Source: Pseudomonas sp. Root562 (lineage in GTDB: Bacteria > Pseudomonadota > Gammaproteobacteria > Pseudomonadales > Pseudomonadaceae). From it: DNA of 64,000 nt. The notes under the pieces were generated by a model. That model did no database searches, was not told where the DNA came from, and saw nothing but the letters and a program-made list of their open reading frames with translations. Location: assembly GCF_001427125.1 (NCBI RefSeq), contig NZ_LMGK01000007.1, forward strand, positions 36,483 to 100,482. The letters are read 5' to 3'. The position numbers and the translations under genes were made by a program. Of the stretch, positions 56,187-64,000 are shown piece after piece (the stretch's first letter is position 1; each line of letters begins with the position of its first letter).

Positions 56187-58088
56187 GTGAGCCTATTAGA
56201 AGACAACCAACCCACCGACCTCGAACAAATGGTCGGCCTCAGCCGTCGCGGATTCATCAGCGCGGGTGCCTTGTGCGGCGCCGCCATGTTCCTCGGTGGT
56301 AACTTGTTGAGCCGCAGCGTGCTGGCCGCCAGCGTCAGCGCCGGCAACAGCAAGCTGCTGGGGTTCGAGAGCATTCCCGCCGCCACCGCCGACAGCATCA
56401 GCCTGCCGCCAGGCTACAAATCTTCGGTGTTGATCAGTTGGGGCCAGCCCTTGCACAAAAACGGTCCGGCATTCGATCCGAGCGGCAATGGCAGCGCCGA
56501 GCAGCAGGAAGTCCAGTTCGGCGACAACAACGACGGCATGAGCCTGTTCGCCTTTCCCGGGGACGACCATCGCGCGCTGATGGCGATCAACAACGAATAC
56601 ACCAACTATCGCTACCTTTACCCCCAGGGCAGCATGCCGCAATCGGCGCAAGACGTGCGCAAAGCCCTGGCTTGCGAAGGCGTGTCGGTGATTGAAGTGC
56701 AACGCAAGGACGGCCACTGGCAATTCGTTCAGGATTCGCGTTACAACCGACGCATCCATGGCAATTCACCGATCAGGCTGAGCGGCCCTGCCGCCGGACA
56801 TGACTTGCTGAAAACCAGTGCCGATCCGCAGGGTAAAACCGTCCTCGGAACGTTCCAGAATTGCGCCAACGGCCAGACACCGTGGGGCACTTACCTGACC
56901 TGCGAAGAGAACTTCACCGATTGCTTCGGCAGCACCAATGCCGAACAGAAATTCGACGCCGCGCAGAAACGCTATGGCGCGGTGGTCTCCAGCAAAGAGA
57001 TCAACTGGCATCAACACGATTCGCGTTTCGACCTGGCGAAAAATCCCAACGAACTCAACCGACATGGCTGGGTGGTCGAGATTGATCCGTTCGACCCGCA
57101 ATCGACCCCGGTCAAGCGCACCGCGCTGGGGCGCTTCAAACACGAAAACGCCGCCCTCACACACACCCGTGACGGGCATGCCGTGGTTTACATGGGCGAC
57201 GATGAGCGCGGCGAATTCATCTACAAATTCGTCAGCCGCGACAAAATCAACCTCCAGAATCCCAAGGCCAACCGCGACCTGCTCGATCACGGCACCTTGT
57301 ACGTGGCACGGTTCGACGCCGGTGACGGCAATGCCGATCATCCCAAAGGCCAGGGTGAATGGATCGAGTTGACCCACGGCAAGAACGGCATCGATGCCGG
57401 CAGTGGTTTTGCCGATCAAGCCGAGGTGTTGATCAATGTGCGTCTGGCGGCAAGCGTCGTGAAAGCCACGCGCATGGACCGCCCGGAATGGATCGTGGTC
57501 AGTCCCAAGGATGGCCAGGTCTACTGCACGCTGACCAACAACGCCAAACGCGGTGAGGACGGGCAACCGGTGGGCGGACCAAACCCGCGGGAGAAAAACG
57601 TCTACGGGCAAATTCTGCGCTGGCGCACCGATCGTGATGATCACGGTTCGAAAACCTTTGCCTGGGATCTTTTTGTGGTGGCCGGCAACCCGCAAGTACA
57701 CGCGGGAACACCAAAGGGTGGCTCGTCGAACATCACCCAGCAGAACATGTTCAACAGCCCCGACGGTCTGGCGTTCGATGATGCCGGGCGGTTGTGGATT
57801 CAAACCGATGGCGATGCCAGCAACGCCGGAGATTTCGCCGGCATGGGCAACAACCAGATGCTCTGCGCCGATCCGGTGAGCGGGGAAATTCGTCGTTTCA
57901 TGGTCGGACCGATTGGCTGTGAAGTGACGGGGATCAGTTTCTCACCCGATCAAAAAACCCTGTTTGTCGGAATCCAGCATCCGGGTGAAAACGGCGGTTC
58001 AACCTTCCCCGAGCATTTGCCCAATGGCAAGCCGCGGTCTTCGGTGATAGCGATCAGCCGGGAAGATGGCGGGATTGTCGGCGCCTGA
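56187..58088 (+). CDS. phoX: PhoX-type alkaline phosphatase (DUF839), Tat-exported
   Basis: A 633-residue periplasmic phosphatase of the PhoX family, which uses Ca2+ and Fe3+ to release phosphate from organic esters. A twin-arginine signal is visible: SRRGFI at residues 19-24, then a hydrophobic core and a cleavage region near LAASVSA. Family segments are FPGDDHRALMAINNEYTNYR, TPWGTYLTCEENFTDCFG, GDDERGEFIYKFVS and LWIQTDGDASNAGDFAGMGN. GTG 56187 has GGGAG upstream. No clear Pho box was found in front of it. Confidence 0.88.
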   Translation: MSLLEDNQPTDLEQMVGLSRRGFISAGALCGAAMFLGGNLLSRSVLAASVSAGNSKLLGFESIPAATADSISLPPGYKSSVLISWGQPLHKNGPAFDPSGNGSAEQQEVQFGDNNDGMSLFAFPGDDHRALMAINNEYTNYRYLYPQGSMPQSAQDVRKALACEGVSVIEVQRKDGHWQFVQDSRYNRRIHGNSPIRLSGPAAGHDLLKTSADPQGKTVLGTFQNCANGQTPWGTYLTCEENFTDCFGSTNAEQKFDAAQKRYGAVVSSKEINWHQHDSRFDLAKNPNELNRHGWVVEIDPFDPQSTPVKRTALGRFKHENAALTHTRDGHAVVYMGDDERGEFIYKFVSRDKINLQNPKANRDLLDHGTLYVARFDAGDGNADHPKGQGEWIELTHGKNGIDAGSGFADQAEVLINVRLAASVVKATRMDRPEWIVVSPKDGQVYCTLTNNAKRGEDGQPVGGPNPREKNVYGQILRWRTDRDDHGSKTFAWDLFVVAGNPQVHAGTPKGGSSNITQQNMFNSPDGLAFDDAGRLWIQTDGDASNAGDFAGMGNNQMLCADPVSGEIRRFMVGPIGCEVTGISFSPDQKTLFVGIQHPGENGGSTFPEHLPNGKPRSSVIAISREDGGIVGA

Positions 58089-58106
58089 TTTGGATCGTCC
58101 GCCACT

Positions 58107-58214
58107 GATCGTTCCTACACTCTGCGTGGGAATGGCTCAACGGACGCTCCGCGTTCGGCTTTTGGGACGCAGGGCGTCCCGGGCGGCATTCCCACGCAGA
58201 GCGTGGGAACGATC
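58107..58214. repeat. Inverted repeat between phoX and srkA
   Basis: GATCGTTCCTACACTCTGCG (58107-58134 arm) faces CGCAGAGCGTGGGAACGATC (58187-58214 arm), with an inner GGGACGC-AGG-GCGTCCC hairpin. This is a distinct REP-like family with bulged arms. Confidence 0.85.
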
Positions 58215-58285
58215 CCCCTAAAGCAGCCCCGTCTGCGCTACCATGCCTGGCCGGACGCAGCAGCCTGCTGCGCGCAGGAGTCAGC

Positions 58286-59260
58286 ATGGCCCACCCGTTT
58301 GAAACCCTCACCCCAGACCTCGTGCTCGATGCCGTCGAGAGTATCGGCTTCCTCAGCGACGCGCGCATCCTGGCGCTCAACAGCTACGAGAATCGTGTCT
58401 ATCAAGTCGGCATCGAAGACTGCGAGCCGCTGATCGCCAAGTTCTATCGTCCGCAGCGCTGGAGCAACGAAGCGATTCTGGAGGAACACCAGTTCACCTT
58501 CGAACTTGCCGGGGTTGATGTACCCGTGGTTGCGCCGCTGATCCACAACGGTGAAACGCTGCACGAACACAAAGGCTTTCGCTTCACCCTGTTCCCTCGC
58601 CGCGGTGGTCGTGCGCCGGAGCCGGGCAACCTCGATCAGTTGTATCGCCTGGGGCAACTGCTCGGGCGCTTGCATGCAGTGGGCTCGACCAAGCCGTTCG
58701 AGCATCGCGAAGCCCTGGCAGTCAAGAACTTCGGCCATGACTCACTGGCAACCTTGCTCGAAGGCAATTTCATCCCGCGCAGTTTGCTCCCGGCCTACGA
58801 GTCCGTCGCCCGCGATCTGCTAAAGCGTGTGGAAGATGCCTACAGCAACACACCGCACCAGAACATCCGCATGCACGGCGACTGTCACCCCGGCAACATG
58901 ATGTGCCGCGACGAAATGTTCCATATCGTCGATCTCGACGACTGTCGCATGGGTCCGGCGGTACAGGACATCTGGATGATGCTGGCGGGTGATCGGCAGG
59001 ATTGCCTGGGGCAGCTGTCGGAGTTGATGGACGGCTACAACGAGTTCCACGACTTCGACCCGCGGGAGCTGGCGCTGATCGAACCTTTGCGTGCCCTGCG
59101 CCTGATGCACTACAGCGCCTGGCTTGCCCGCCGCTGGGACGACCCGGCCTTCCCGCGCAGTTTTCCGTGGTTCGGCAGCGAACGCTATTGGGGCGATCAG
59201 GTGTTGGCGTTGCGTGAGCAATTGGCGGCGCTCAACGAAGAACCCCTGAAGTTGTTCTAA
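58286..59260 (+). CDS. srkA: Stress response Ser/Thr kinase SrkA (YihE/RdoA)
   Basis: A 324-residue aminoglycoside-phosphotransferase-fold kinase that in E. coli limits stress-induced death. Motifs: NSYENRVYQVG nucleotide loop, HQFTFELAGVDVPVVAPL, the catalytic loop RMHGDCHPGNMM (HGDCHPGN) and the metal Asp in HIVDLDDCRMGPAVQDIWMML. It stands alone after a repeat with its own likely promoter. The E. coli partner dsbA is not adjacent here. Confidence 0.93.
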   Translation: MAHPFETLTPDLVLDAVESIGFLSDARILALNSYENRVYQVGIEDCEPLIAKFYRPQRWSNEAILEEHQFTFELAGVDVPVVAPLIHNGETLHEHKGFRFTLFPRRGGRAPEPGNLDQLYRLGQLLGRLHAVGSTKPFEHREALAVKNFGHDSLATLLEGNFIPRSLLPAYESVARDLLKRVEDAYSNTPHQNIRMHGDCHPGNMMCRDEMFHIVDLDDCRMGPAVQDIWMMLAGDRQDCLGQLSELMDGYNEFHDFDPRELALIEPLRALRLMHYSAWLARRWDDPAFPRSFPWFGSERYWGDQVLALREQLAALNEEPLKLF

Positions 59261-59264
59261 CCGC

Positions 59265-59355
59265 TGTAGGAGCGAGGCTTGCCCGCGAAGAACGAAAACG
59301 CGGTACATCAGGCATACCACGTTAGCGTTCTTCGCGGGCAAGCCTCGCTCCTACA
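59265..59355. repeat. REP-type inverted repeat between srkA and rarD
   Basis: TGTAGGAGCGAGGCTTGCCC (arm 59265-59294) and its exact reverse complement (59326-59355) form 30-bp perfect arms around a 31-base loop, five bases after the srkA stop. Confidence 0.92.
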
Positions 59356-59414
59356 CAATCCTCTACACATCTATACAATCCCTTCTTTGTTAGCTGCCTA
59401 AGCAAGGACTCTGC

Positions 59415-60302
59415 ATGCAAGCCGCCAACCCGCGTCGCGGGTACATTTTGGGCCTGAGTGCCTACATCATTTGGGGACTTTTCCCGCTCTACTTCAAAGC
59501 CATCGCCAGCGTTCCCGCCGTGGAGATCATCATCCACCGCGTGCTCTGGTCGGCGCTGTTTGGTGCCTTGCTGCTGATGGTCTGGAAGCACCCGGGCTGG
59601 TGGCGTGAGCTGCGTGATAATCCGAAGCGACTGGCGATCCTCGCCTTGAGCGGCACATTGATCGCGGCCAACTGGCTGACCTATGTCTGGTCGGTGAATA
59701 ACGGGCGCATGCTCGAAGCCAGTCTTGGTTACTACATCAATCCGCTGGTGAACGTGCTGCTGGGCATGCTGATCCTCGGTGAACGGCTGCGTCGCATGCA
59801 ATGGATTGCGGTGGGGCTGGCGGCCGTCGGCGTGGCGCAGCAGGTGTGGCAAGTCGGCAGTCTGCCGTGGGTGTCACTGGTGTTGGCATTGACCTTCGGT
59901 TTCTACGGGCTGATTCGCAAGCAGGCACCCGTGAAGGCCCTGCCCGGGCTGGTGGTGGAAACCTGGATGCTGGTGCCGATCGCCATTGCCTGGTTGTTGC
60001 TCAATCCAACCGCCAGCAGTGCTCAGGCCGAATTCTGGACGACCTCCGAGGCTTGGTGGTTGGTGGCGGCAGGTCCGGTGACGCTGATACCGCTGGTGTG
60101 TTTCAACGCCGCCGCGCGGCATTTGCCCTACACCACACTGGGCTTCCTCCAGTACCTGGCGCCGACATTGGTGTTGTTGCAGGCGGTATTGCTGTTCGAC
60201 GAACACTTGTCGTCCAGCACCTTGGTGGCCTTCATGTTTATTTGGGCAGGCCTGGCCGTTTACAGCGTCGATGCGTGGCTCAGTTTGCGTCGCCGCACCT
60301 GA
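59415..60302 (+). CDS. rarD: RarD/EamA family membrane transporter
   Basis: A 295-residue drug/metabolite-superfamily protein with about ten membrane helices. It begins RRGYILGLSAYIIWGLFPLYFK and has the RarD block ANWLTYVWSVNNGRMLEASLGYYINPLVNVLLG and the C-terminal TTLGFLQYLAPTLVLLQAVLLFDE. RarD was named for chloramphenicol sensitivity; its substrate is not known. The length is that of E. coli RarD (296). Confidence 0.92.
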   Translation: MQAANPRRGYILGLSAYIIWGLFPLYFKAIASVPAVEIIIHRVLWSALFGALLLMVWKHPGWWRELRDNPKRLAILALSGTLIAANWLTYVWSVNNGRMLEASLGYYINPLVNVLLGMLILGERLRRMQWIAVGLAAVGVAQQVWQVGSLPWVSLVLALTFGFYGLIRKQAPVKALPGLVVETWMLVPIAIAWLLLNPTASSAQAEFWTTSEAWWLVAAGPVTLIPLVCFNAAARHLPYTTLGFLQYLAPTLVLLQAVLLFDEHLSSSTLVAFMFIWAGLAVYSVDAWLSLRRRT

Positions 60303-60324
60303 TCAAAAAACGTACAAACCTCCA

Positions 60325-60347
60325 CAGGCCACGTATTCCGTGGCCTG
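60325..60347 (+). terminator. Hairpin after rarD
   Basis: CAGGCCACG and CGTGGCCTG pair with a five-base loop, 23 bases after the rarD stop. There is no clear T run. Confidence 0.6.
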
Positions 60348-60365
60348 CATCGTTCCTTCCCAAGG

Positions 60366-60509
60366 TTATCCACAGCGTGATCCCCGCCGTTTGTGCGCAA
60401 GTCACTGAAACTGCTGGTTTTTTGATCAGATCCTGAAAAGCCCCGGCCGGCGTGGCCTGGCGGGCTGTCTCTACAGGTTATCCACAGGCAGGTGCACGTT
60501 AACCTTGGA
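60366..60509. promoter_or_regulatory. Cluster of DnaA-box-like sites
   Basis: TTATCCACA occurs exactly at 60366-60374 and 60478-60486, and TTGGATAAC near 60501 is a related reverse form. TTATCCACA is the strongest DnaA box consensus. They stand in the non-coding gap between convergent rarD and the GcvR-like gene. No origin-type AT-rich unwinding element is seen. Confidence 0.45.
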
Positions 60510-60517
60510 TAACCGGG

Positions 60518-61036
60518 TCACGGTTCACTGCGCAGCACCAGTTCCACCATCAGATCATCCGCCAGGGTTTCCAGGCGTGATTGCAGCACGTCCAGAGAAA
60601 GGGTCAATGGCACCGCCAGAATCGCCTCGGCGTGGAACAACGGCTCGCTGCTCATCGGCGCTGGACGCACTTCCGTCACCAACCTTTCCAGGTTCACCCC
60701 CTGCTCGCTCAACAACCGGGTGATGTCTCGCACGATACCGGGGCGATCATTGCCCACCAATTCCATGGCAATCGGCTTCCAGGTGCAGGACTGTTCGATG
60801 CCGCTTTCGGCGATCAACACGCGAATGCCCTGAGCGGACAATGCCTGTAGGGCATCGACTAATGCGTCGTAGGCTTCTGCCGGCACGCCCACCCGAAGAA
60901 TCCCGGCGAATTGCCCGGCCATGCGCGACATGCGGCTTTCCAGCCAGTTGCCGCCCTGCTCGGCAATGCATTGGGCAATGCGCTCGACCTGCCCTGGCTT
61001 GTCCGGTGCAAAAACGGTGAGTACGAGGTGGTCCAT
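60518..61036 (-). CDS. GcvR-like ACT-domain regulator
   Basis: A 172-residue cytoplasmic protein made of two ACT domains: LVLTVFAPDKPGQVERIAQCIAEQGGNW (about 4-85) and AMELVGNDRPGIVRDITRLLSEQGVNL (about 92-170). This is the GcvR layout; in E. coli GcvR binds glycine and blocks the activator GcvA to repress the glycine cleavage system. Whether this pseudomonad protein controls gcv genes cannot be told from the window; no gcv gene is near. Confidence 0.86.
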   Translation of the reverse strand: MDHLVLTVFAPDKPGQVERIAQCIAEQGGNWLESRMSRMAGQFAGILRVGVPAEAYDALVDALQALSAQGIRVLIAESGIEQSCTWKPIAMELVGNDRPGIVRDITRLLSEQGVNLERLVTEVRPAPMSSEPLFHAEAILAVPLTLSLDVLQSRLETLADDLMVELVLRSEP

Positions 61037-61108
61037 GGCGCAGCCCTCTGGTCATGACTCTTGTTATAGAAAACCAAGTATAGGCAAGGGGCTGGAATCG
61101 GCTTGGCT

Positions 61109-61202
61109 GTGGCGAGGGAGCTTGCTCCCGCTCGACTGCGAAGCAGTCGTAAAAACGTTTGGGCTTGCTTCGCAAGCCAGCGGGAGCAAGCTCCCTCGCC
61201 AC
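61109..61202. repeat. REP-type inverted repeat upstream of the GcvR-like gene
   Basis: GTGGCGAGGGAGCTTGCTCC (61109-61132) and its exact reverse complement (61179-61202) flank two smaller hairpins (CGACTGC/GCAGTCG and GGCTTGC/GCAAGCC). This third family differs from the GCGGGCAAGCC repeats. Confidence 0.9.
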
Positions 61203-61603
61203 GGGAAACATAGCTCCATAGCCGCAAACCAAAGATTATGTGTACAACTTTTTATATTTAACTGGAACAATCTCATGGTTTTTTGAGAACATCCCGATCC
61301 CCGACGTGACTGCAATGCGTCATGGGGTCGCAGAACGACGTAATTAGTCTAATTTTCACAAGCGCAATTGATCATGTAGTATGCCGCAGCGCGCACTACA
61401 TAACGTTGGATCGATGTCTGCCACAGCCGCAGCCACATCCCTGAAAGCCCCGTCAGCAAGGCCCTCAAGCCGTTGATCGGTCACCACCCAGCCGTCAGAA
61501 ATGGCATGTACTGGTCGCAGGGTTTGTGGTTTAAATGGCCAGAGGCTTCATTGTTAAATTGAAGAGCTGAAAAGCGAAATAGCTGAGCAGAGTGAGGCAA
61601 GCA
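61203..61603. promoter_or_regulatory. Non-coding control region upstream of glcB
   Basis: No gene is seen in these 400 bases. ATGTAGT (61374-61380) and ACTACAT (61395-61401) form a 7-bp inverted repeat whose centres are 21 bases apart, two helical turns, about 200 bases upstream of glcB. Base composition is clearly more A/T-rich than the genes around it (for example near 61240-61280 and 61535-61560). A regulated promoter for glcB is inferred; the -10/-35 was not identified. Confidence 0.45.
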
Positions 61604-63781
61604 ATGACTGAACACGTTCAAGTCGGTGGCCTGCAGGTCGCCAAAGTCCTGTTCGACTTCGTGAACAACGAAGCCATTCCCGGTACCGGCCTCACCGCCG
61701 ATAAGTTCTGGGCCGGTGCAGACAAGGTCATTCATGACCTGGCACCGAAGAACAAAGCCCTACTCGCCAAACGCGATGATTTCCAGGCGCGTATCGACGC
61801 CTGGCACCAGGAACGCGCCGGTCAGGCGCACGACGCCGTGGCCTACAAAGCCTTCCTGCAAGACATCGGTTATCTGCTGCCAGAAGCGGCCGATTTCCAG
61901 GCAACGACACAAAACGTCGATGAAGAAATCGCCCGCATGGCCGGTCCACAACTCGTGGTCCCGGTGATGAACGCCCGCTTCGCTCTCAATGCTTCGAACG
62001 CCCGCTGGGGTTCGCTGTACGACGCGCTCTACGGCACCGACGCCATCAGCGAAGCTGACGGTGCGGAAAAAGGCAAAGGCTACAACAAGGTTCGTGGCGA
62101 CAAGGTCATCGCCTTCGCCCGCGCTTTCCTCGACGAAGCGGCGCCACTGGCAGCCGGTTCCCACGTCGATTCCACCGCCTATAAAATCGTCGACGGCAAA
62201 CTGGTCGTCGCGCTCAAGGGCGGCAGCAACAGCGGCCTGCGCAACGATGCGCAACTGATCGGTTTCCAGGGCGATGCTTCGGCACCGACCGCGATCCTGC
62301 TGAAAAACAACGGCCTGCATTTCGAAATCCAGGTCGACGCCAGCACTCCGGTTGGCCAGACCGATGCCGCCGGCGTCAAAGACATCCTGATGGAAGCCGC
62401 GCTGACCACCATCATGGACTGCGAAGACTCGGTTGCCGCCGTTGATGCCGATGACAAAGTGGTGATCTACCGCAACTGGCTCGGCTTGATGAAAGGCGAC
62501 CTGTCGGAAGAAGTCGCCAAGGGTGGCAAGACGTTTACCCGCACCATGAACCCCGACCGCACCTACACCGGTGTCGACGGTAACGCGGTGAACCTGCACG
62601 GTCGCTCGTTGTTGTTCGTGCGCAACGTGGGTCACCTGATGACCATCGATGCGATCCTCGACAAAGATGGCAATGAAGTGCCGGAAGGTATTCTCGATGG
62701 CCTGGTGACCTGCCTGGCAGCGATGCACAACCTGAACGGCAACACCACGCGCAAGAACACCCGCACCGGCTCCATCTACATTGTGAAGCCGAAGATGCAC
62801 GGCCCTGAAGAAGCGGCGTTCACCAACGAACTGTTCGGCCGCATCGAAGACGTGCTGGGCCTGGCGCGCAATACCCTCAAGGTCGGGATCATGGACGAGG
62901 AACGCCGTACCACGGTCAACCTCAAGGCTTGCATCAAGGCTGCCAGCGAGCGCGTGGTGTTCATCAACACCGGTTTCCTCGACCGCACGGGCGACGAAAT
63001 CCACACCTCCATGGAAGCCGGCCCGATGGTGCGCAAGGCCGACATGAAGGCGGAAAAATGGATCGGTGCCTACGAGAACTCCAACGTCGATATCGGTTTG
63101 AGCACCGGCCTGCAGGGTCGCGCACAGATCGGTAAAGGCATGTGGGCAATGCCTGACCTGATGGCAGCGATGCTCGAACAGAAAATCGCTCACCCACTGG
63201 CCGGCGCCAACACGGCCTGGGTCCCGTCGCCAACTGCCGCTGCCCTGCACGCGCTGCACTACCACAAGGTTGACGTGTTCGCCCGTCAGGCCGAACTGGC
63301 CAAGCGTGCTCACGCGTCGGTGGACGACATTCTGACCATCCCGCTGGCAGTGAACCCGCAGTGGACCGCCGAGCAAATCAAGAACGAACTGGACAACAAC
63401 AGCCAGGGCATTCTCGGTTACGTCGTGCGCTGGATCGACCAGGGCGTTGGCTGTTCGAAAGTGCCGGACATCAACGATGTCGGCCTGATGGAAGACCGTG
63501 CCACGCTGCGTATTTCGAGCCAGCACATCGCCAACTGGCTGCGTCACGGCATCGTCACCGAAGAGCAAGTGATGGAAAGCCTCAAGCGCATGGCGCCGGT
63601 GGTTGACCGTCAGAACGCTGGTGATGCGCTGTACCGTCCATTGGCACCAGACTTCGACAGCAACATCGCCTTCCAGGCGGCGGTCGAGTTGGTGATCGAA
63701 GGCACCAGGCAGCCGAACGGCTACACCGAGCCGGTCCTGCACCGTCGTCGTCGCGAGTTCAAGGCTGCCAACGGCCTGTAA
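61604..63781 (+). CDS. glcB: Malate synthase G
   Basis: GlcB condenses glyoxylate with acetyl-CoA to malate, for growth on acetate, fatty acids or glycolate. The 725-residue length is that of isoform G. Recognisable parts: [40 protein letters not shown], the active-site strand [19 protein letters not shown] and [21 protein letters not shown], and a C-terminal [20 protein letters not shown] 61604 has GAGG nine bases upstream; a longer frame begins four codons earlier. It pairs functionally with the acyl-CoA dehydrogenases in this window through acetyl-CoA use. Confidence 0.96.
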   Translation: MTEHVQVGGLQVAKVLFDFVNNEAIPGTGLTADKFWAGADKVIHDLAPKNKALLAKRDDFQARIDAWHQERAGQAHDAVAYKAFLQDIGYLLPEAADFQATTQNVDEEIARMAGPQLVVPVMNARFALNASNARWGSLYDALYGTDAISEADGAEKGKGYNKVRGDKVIAFARAFLDEAAPLAAGSHVDSTAYKIVDGKLVVALKGGSNSGLRNDAQLIGFQGDASAPTAILLKNNGLHFEIQVDASTPVGQTDAAGVKDILMEAALTTIMDCEDSVAAVDADDKVVIYRNWLGLMKGDLSEEVAKGGKTFTRTMNPDRTYTGVDGNAVNLHGRSLLFVRNVGHLMTIDAILDKDGNEVPEGILDGLVTCLAAMHNLNGNTTRKNTRTGSIYIVKPKMHGPEEAAFTNELFGRIEDVLGLARNTLKVGIMDEERRTTVNLKACIKAASERVVFINTGFLDRTGDEIHTSMEAGPMVRKADMKAEKWIGAYENSNVDIGLSTGLQGRAQIGKGMWAMPDLMAAMLEQKIAHPLAGANTAWVPSPTAAALHALHYHKVDVFARQAELAKRAHASVDDILTIPLAVNPQWTAEQIKNELDNNSQGILGYVVRWIDQGVGCSKVPDINDVGLMEDRATLRISSQHIANWLRHGIVTEEQVMESLKRMAPVVDRQNAGDALYRPLAPDFDSNIAFQAAVELVIEGTRQPNGYTEPVLHRRRREFKAANGL

Positions 63782-63804
63782 CGAACGTTTACGCCGGACA
63801 AGAA

Positions 63805-63836
63805 AAGCCCTGATCTCTCGATCAGGGCTTTTTTTT
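63805..63836 (+). terminator. glcB intrinsic terminator
   Basis: AAGCCCTGATC-TCTC-GATCAGGGCTT is an 11-bp perfect stem followed by a T run, 24 bases after the stop. Confidence 0.95.
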
Positions 63837-64000
63837 GGGCATCACGGGCGCTGCCTTCACGGACAAGCCTCGCTCCTTGTATGTTGACCCTGAGTCCAAA
63901 GAGAGAGGTTACGCTCAAGGACTCATACAACAGCAAGTGCGTTTCTGGGGGGAGGCCGATCGCTCCTGAAGGCAGGATTTGCTCCTGACCTTGTCTGTAG
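63837..64000. other. Non-coding end of the window
   Basis: No gene is supported. A lone half REP arm (GACAAGCCTCGCTCCTTG) lies near 63861-63878. The rest shows no readable frame with family features; a gene could start just beyond the window. Confidence 0.5.

Noticed and set aside
63721..63936. Small minus-strand frame at the end of glcB
   Set aside because: It runs antisense through the glcB end and its terminator and has no family features.

Overview
The window is a stretch of a Pseudomonas chromosome, most likely from the P. fluorescens group. Evidence for this: gene order follows the conserved Pseudomonas blocks lptD-surA-pdxA-rsmA-apaGH, rpsU-dnaG-rpoD and bioBFHCD; proteins read like pseudomonad homologues along their length; the gaps are dotted with Pseudomonas-type REP inverted repeats; and a PQQ cluster sits beside a membrane glucose dehydrogenase and lysine monooxygenase genes. 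No prophage, IS element or CRISPR array was seen. The window opens inside lptD and closes in non-coding DNA after glcB.

Layout: 1-5.1 kb is an envelope and maintenance operon (lptD end, surA, pdxA, rsmA, apaG, apaH, glpE) with stop/start overlaps. 5.4-10.3 kb is the stress module yeaG-yeaH-ycgB. 10.3-14.2 kb holds cca, folK/folB, plsY and tsaD. 14.4-19.0 kb is the macromolecular synthesis operon rpsU-dnaG-rpoD. 19.1-22.9 kb encodes an RmcA-like periplasmic-sensing GGDEF/EAL protein, followed by a CAT-anticodon tRNA. Right after the tRNA lies a small variable pocket (23.0-24.5 kb): a frameshifted mrr end, a long structured leader upstream of a DUF3077 gene, and a stand-alone M41-like peptidase gene.

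24.6-41.7 kb is centred on PQQ: gcd (a PQQ enzyme), an Lrp regulator with davB-davA (lysine to 5-aminovalerate), pqqF, pqqABCDE, a prolyl-oligopeptidase-like gene (pqqM type), a Pmp3 peptide, a toxin-antitoxin pair, a class III aminotransferase and a divergent LysR regulator. 41.9-49.2 kb has three paralogous FadE-type acyl-CoA dehydrogenases with a membrane diguanylate cyclase between the second and third. The third has tandem PsrA-like operators upstream.

49.4-54.5 kb contains a 98-residue protein resembling fused ends of flagellar rod/hook proteins, then the biotin operon. bioB diverges from comF across a BirA-type operator that contains the bioB -35 box. 55.3-63.8 kb holds a ModE-type regulator, phoX, srkA, rarD, a GcvR-like ACT protein and glcB.

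Most of the window is core genome. The least explained parts are the structured leader at about 23.2-23.5 kb, the orphan M41 domain next to it, and the miniature rod/hook-like protein. All functions are assigned by reading the sequence and from family knowledge; no database search was run.
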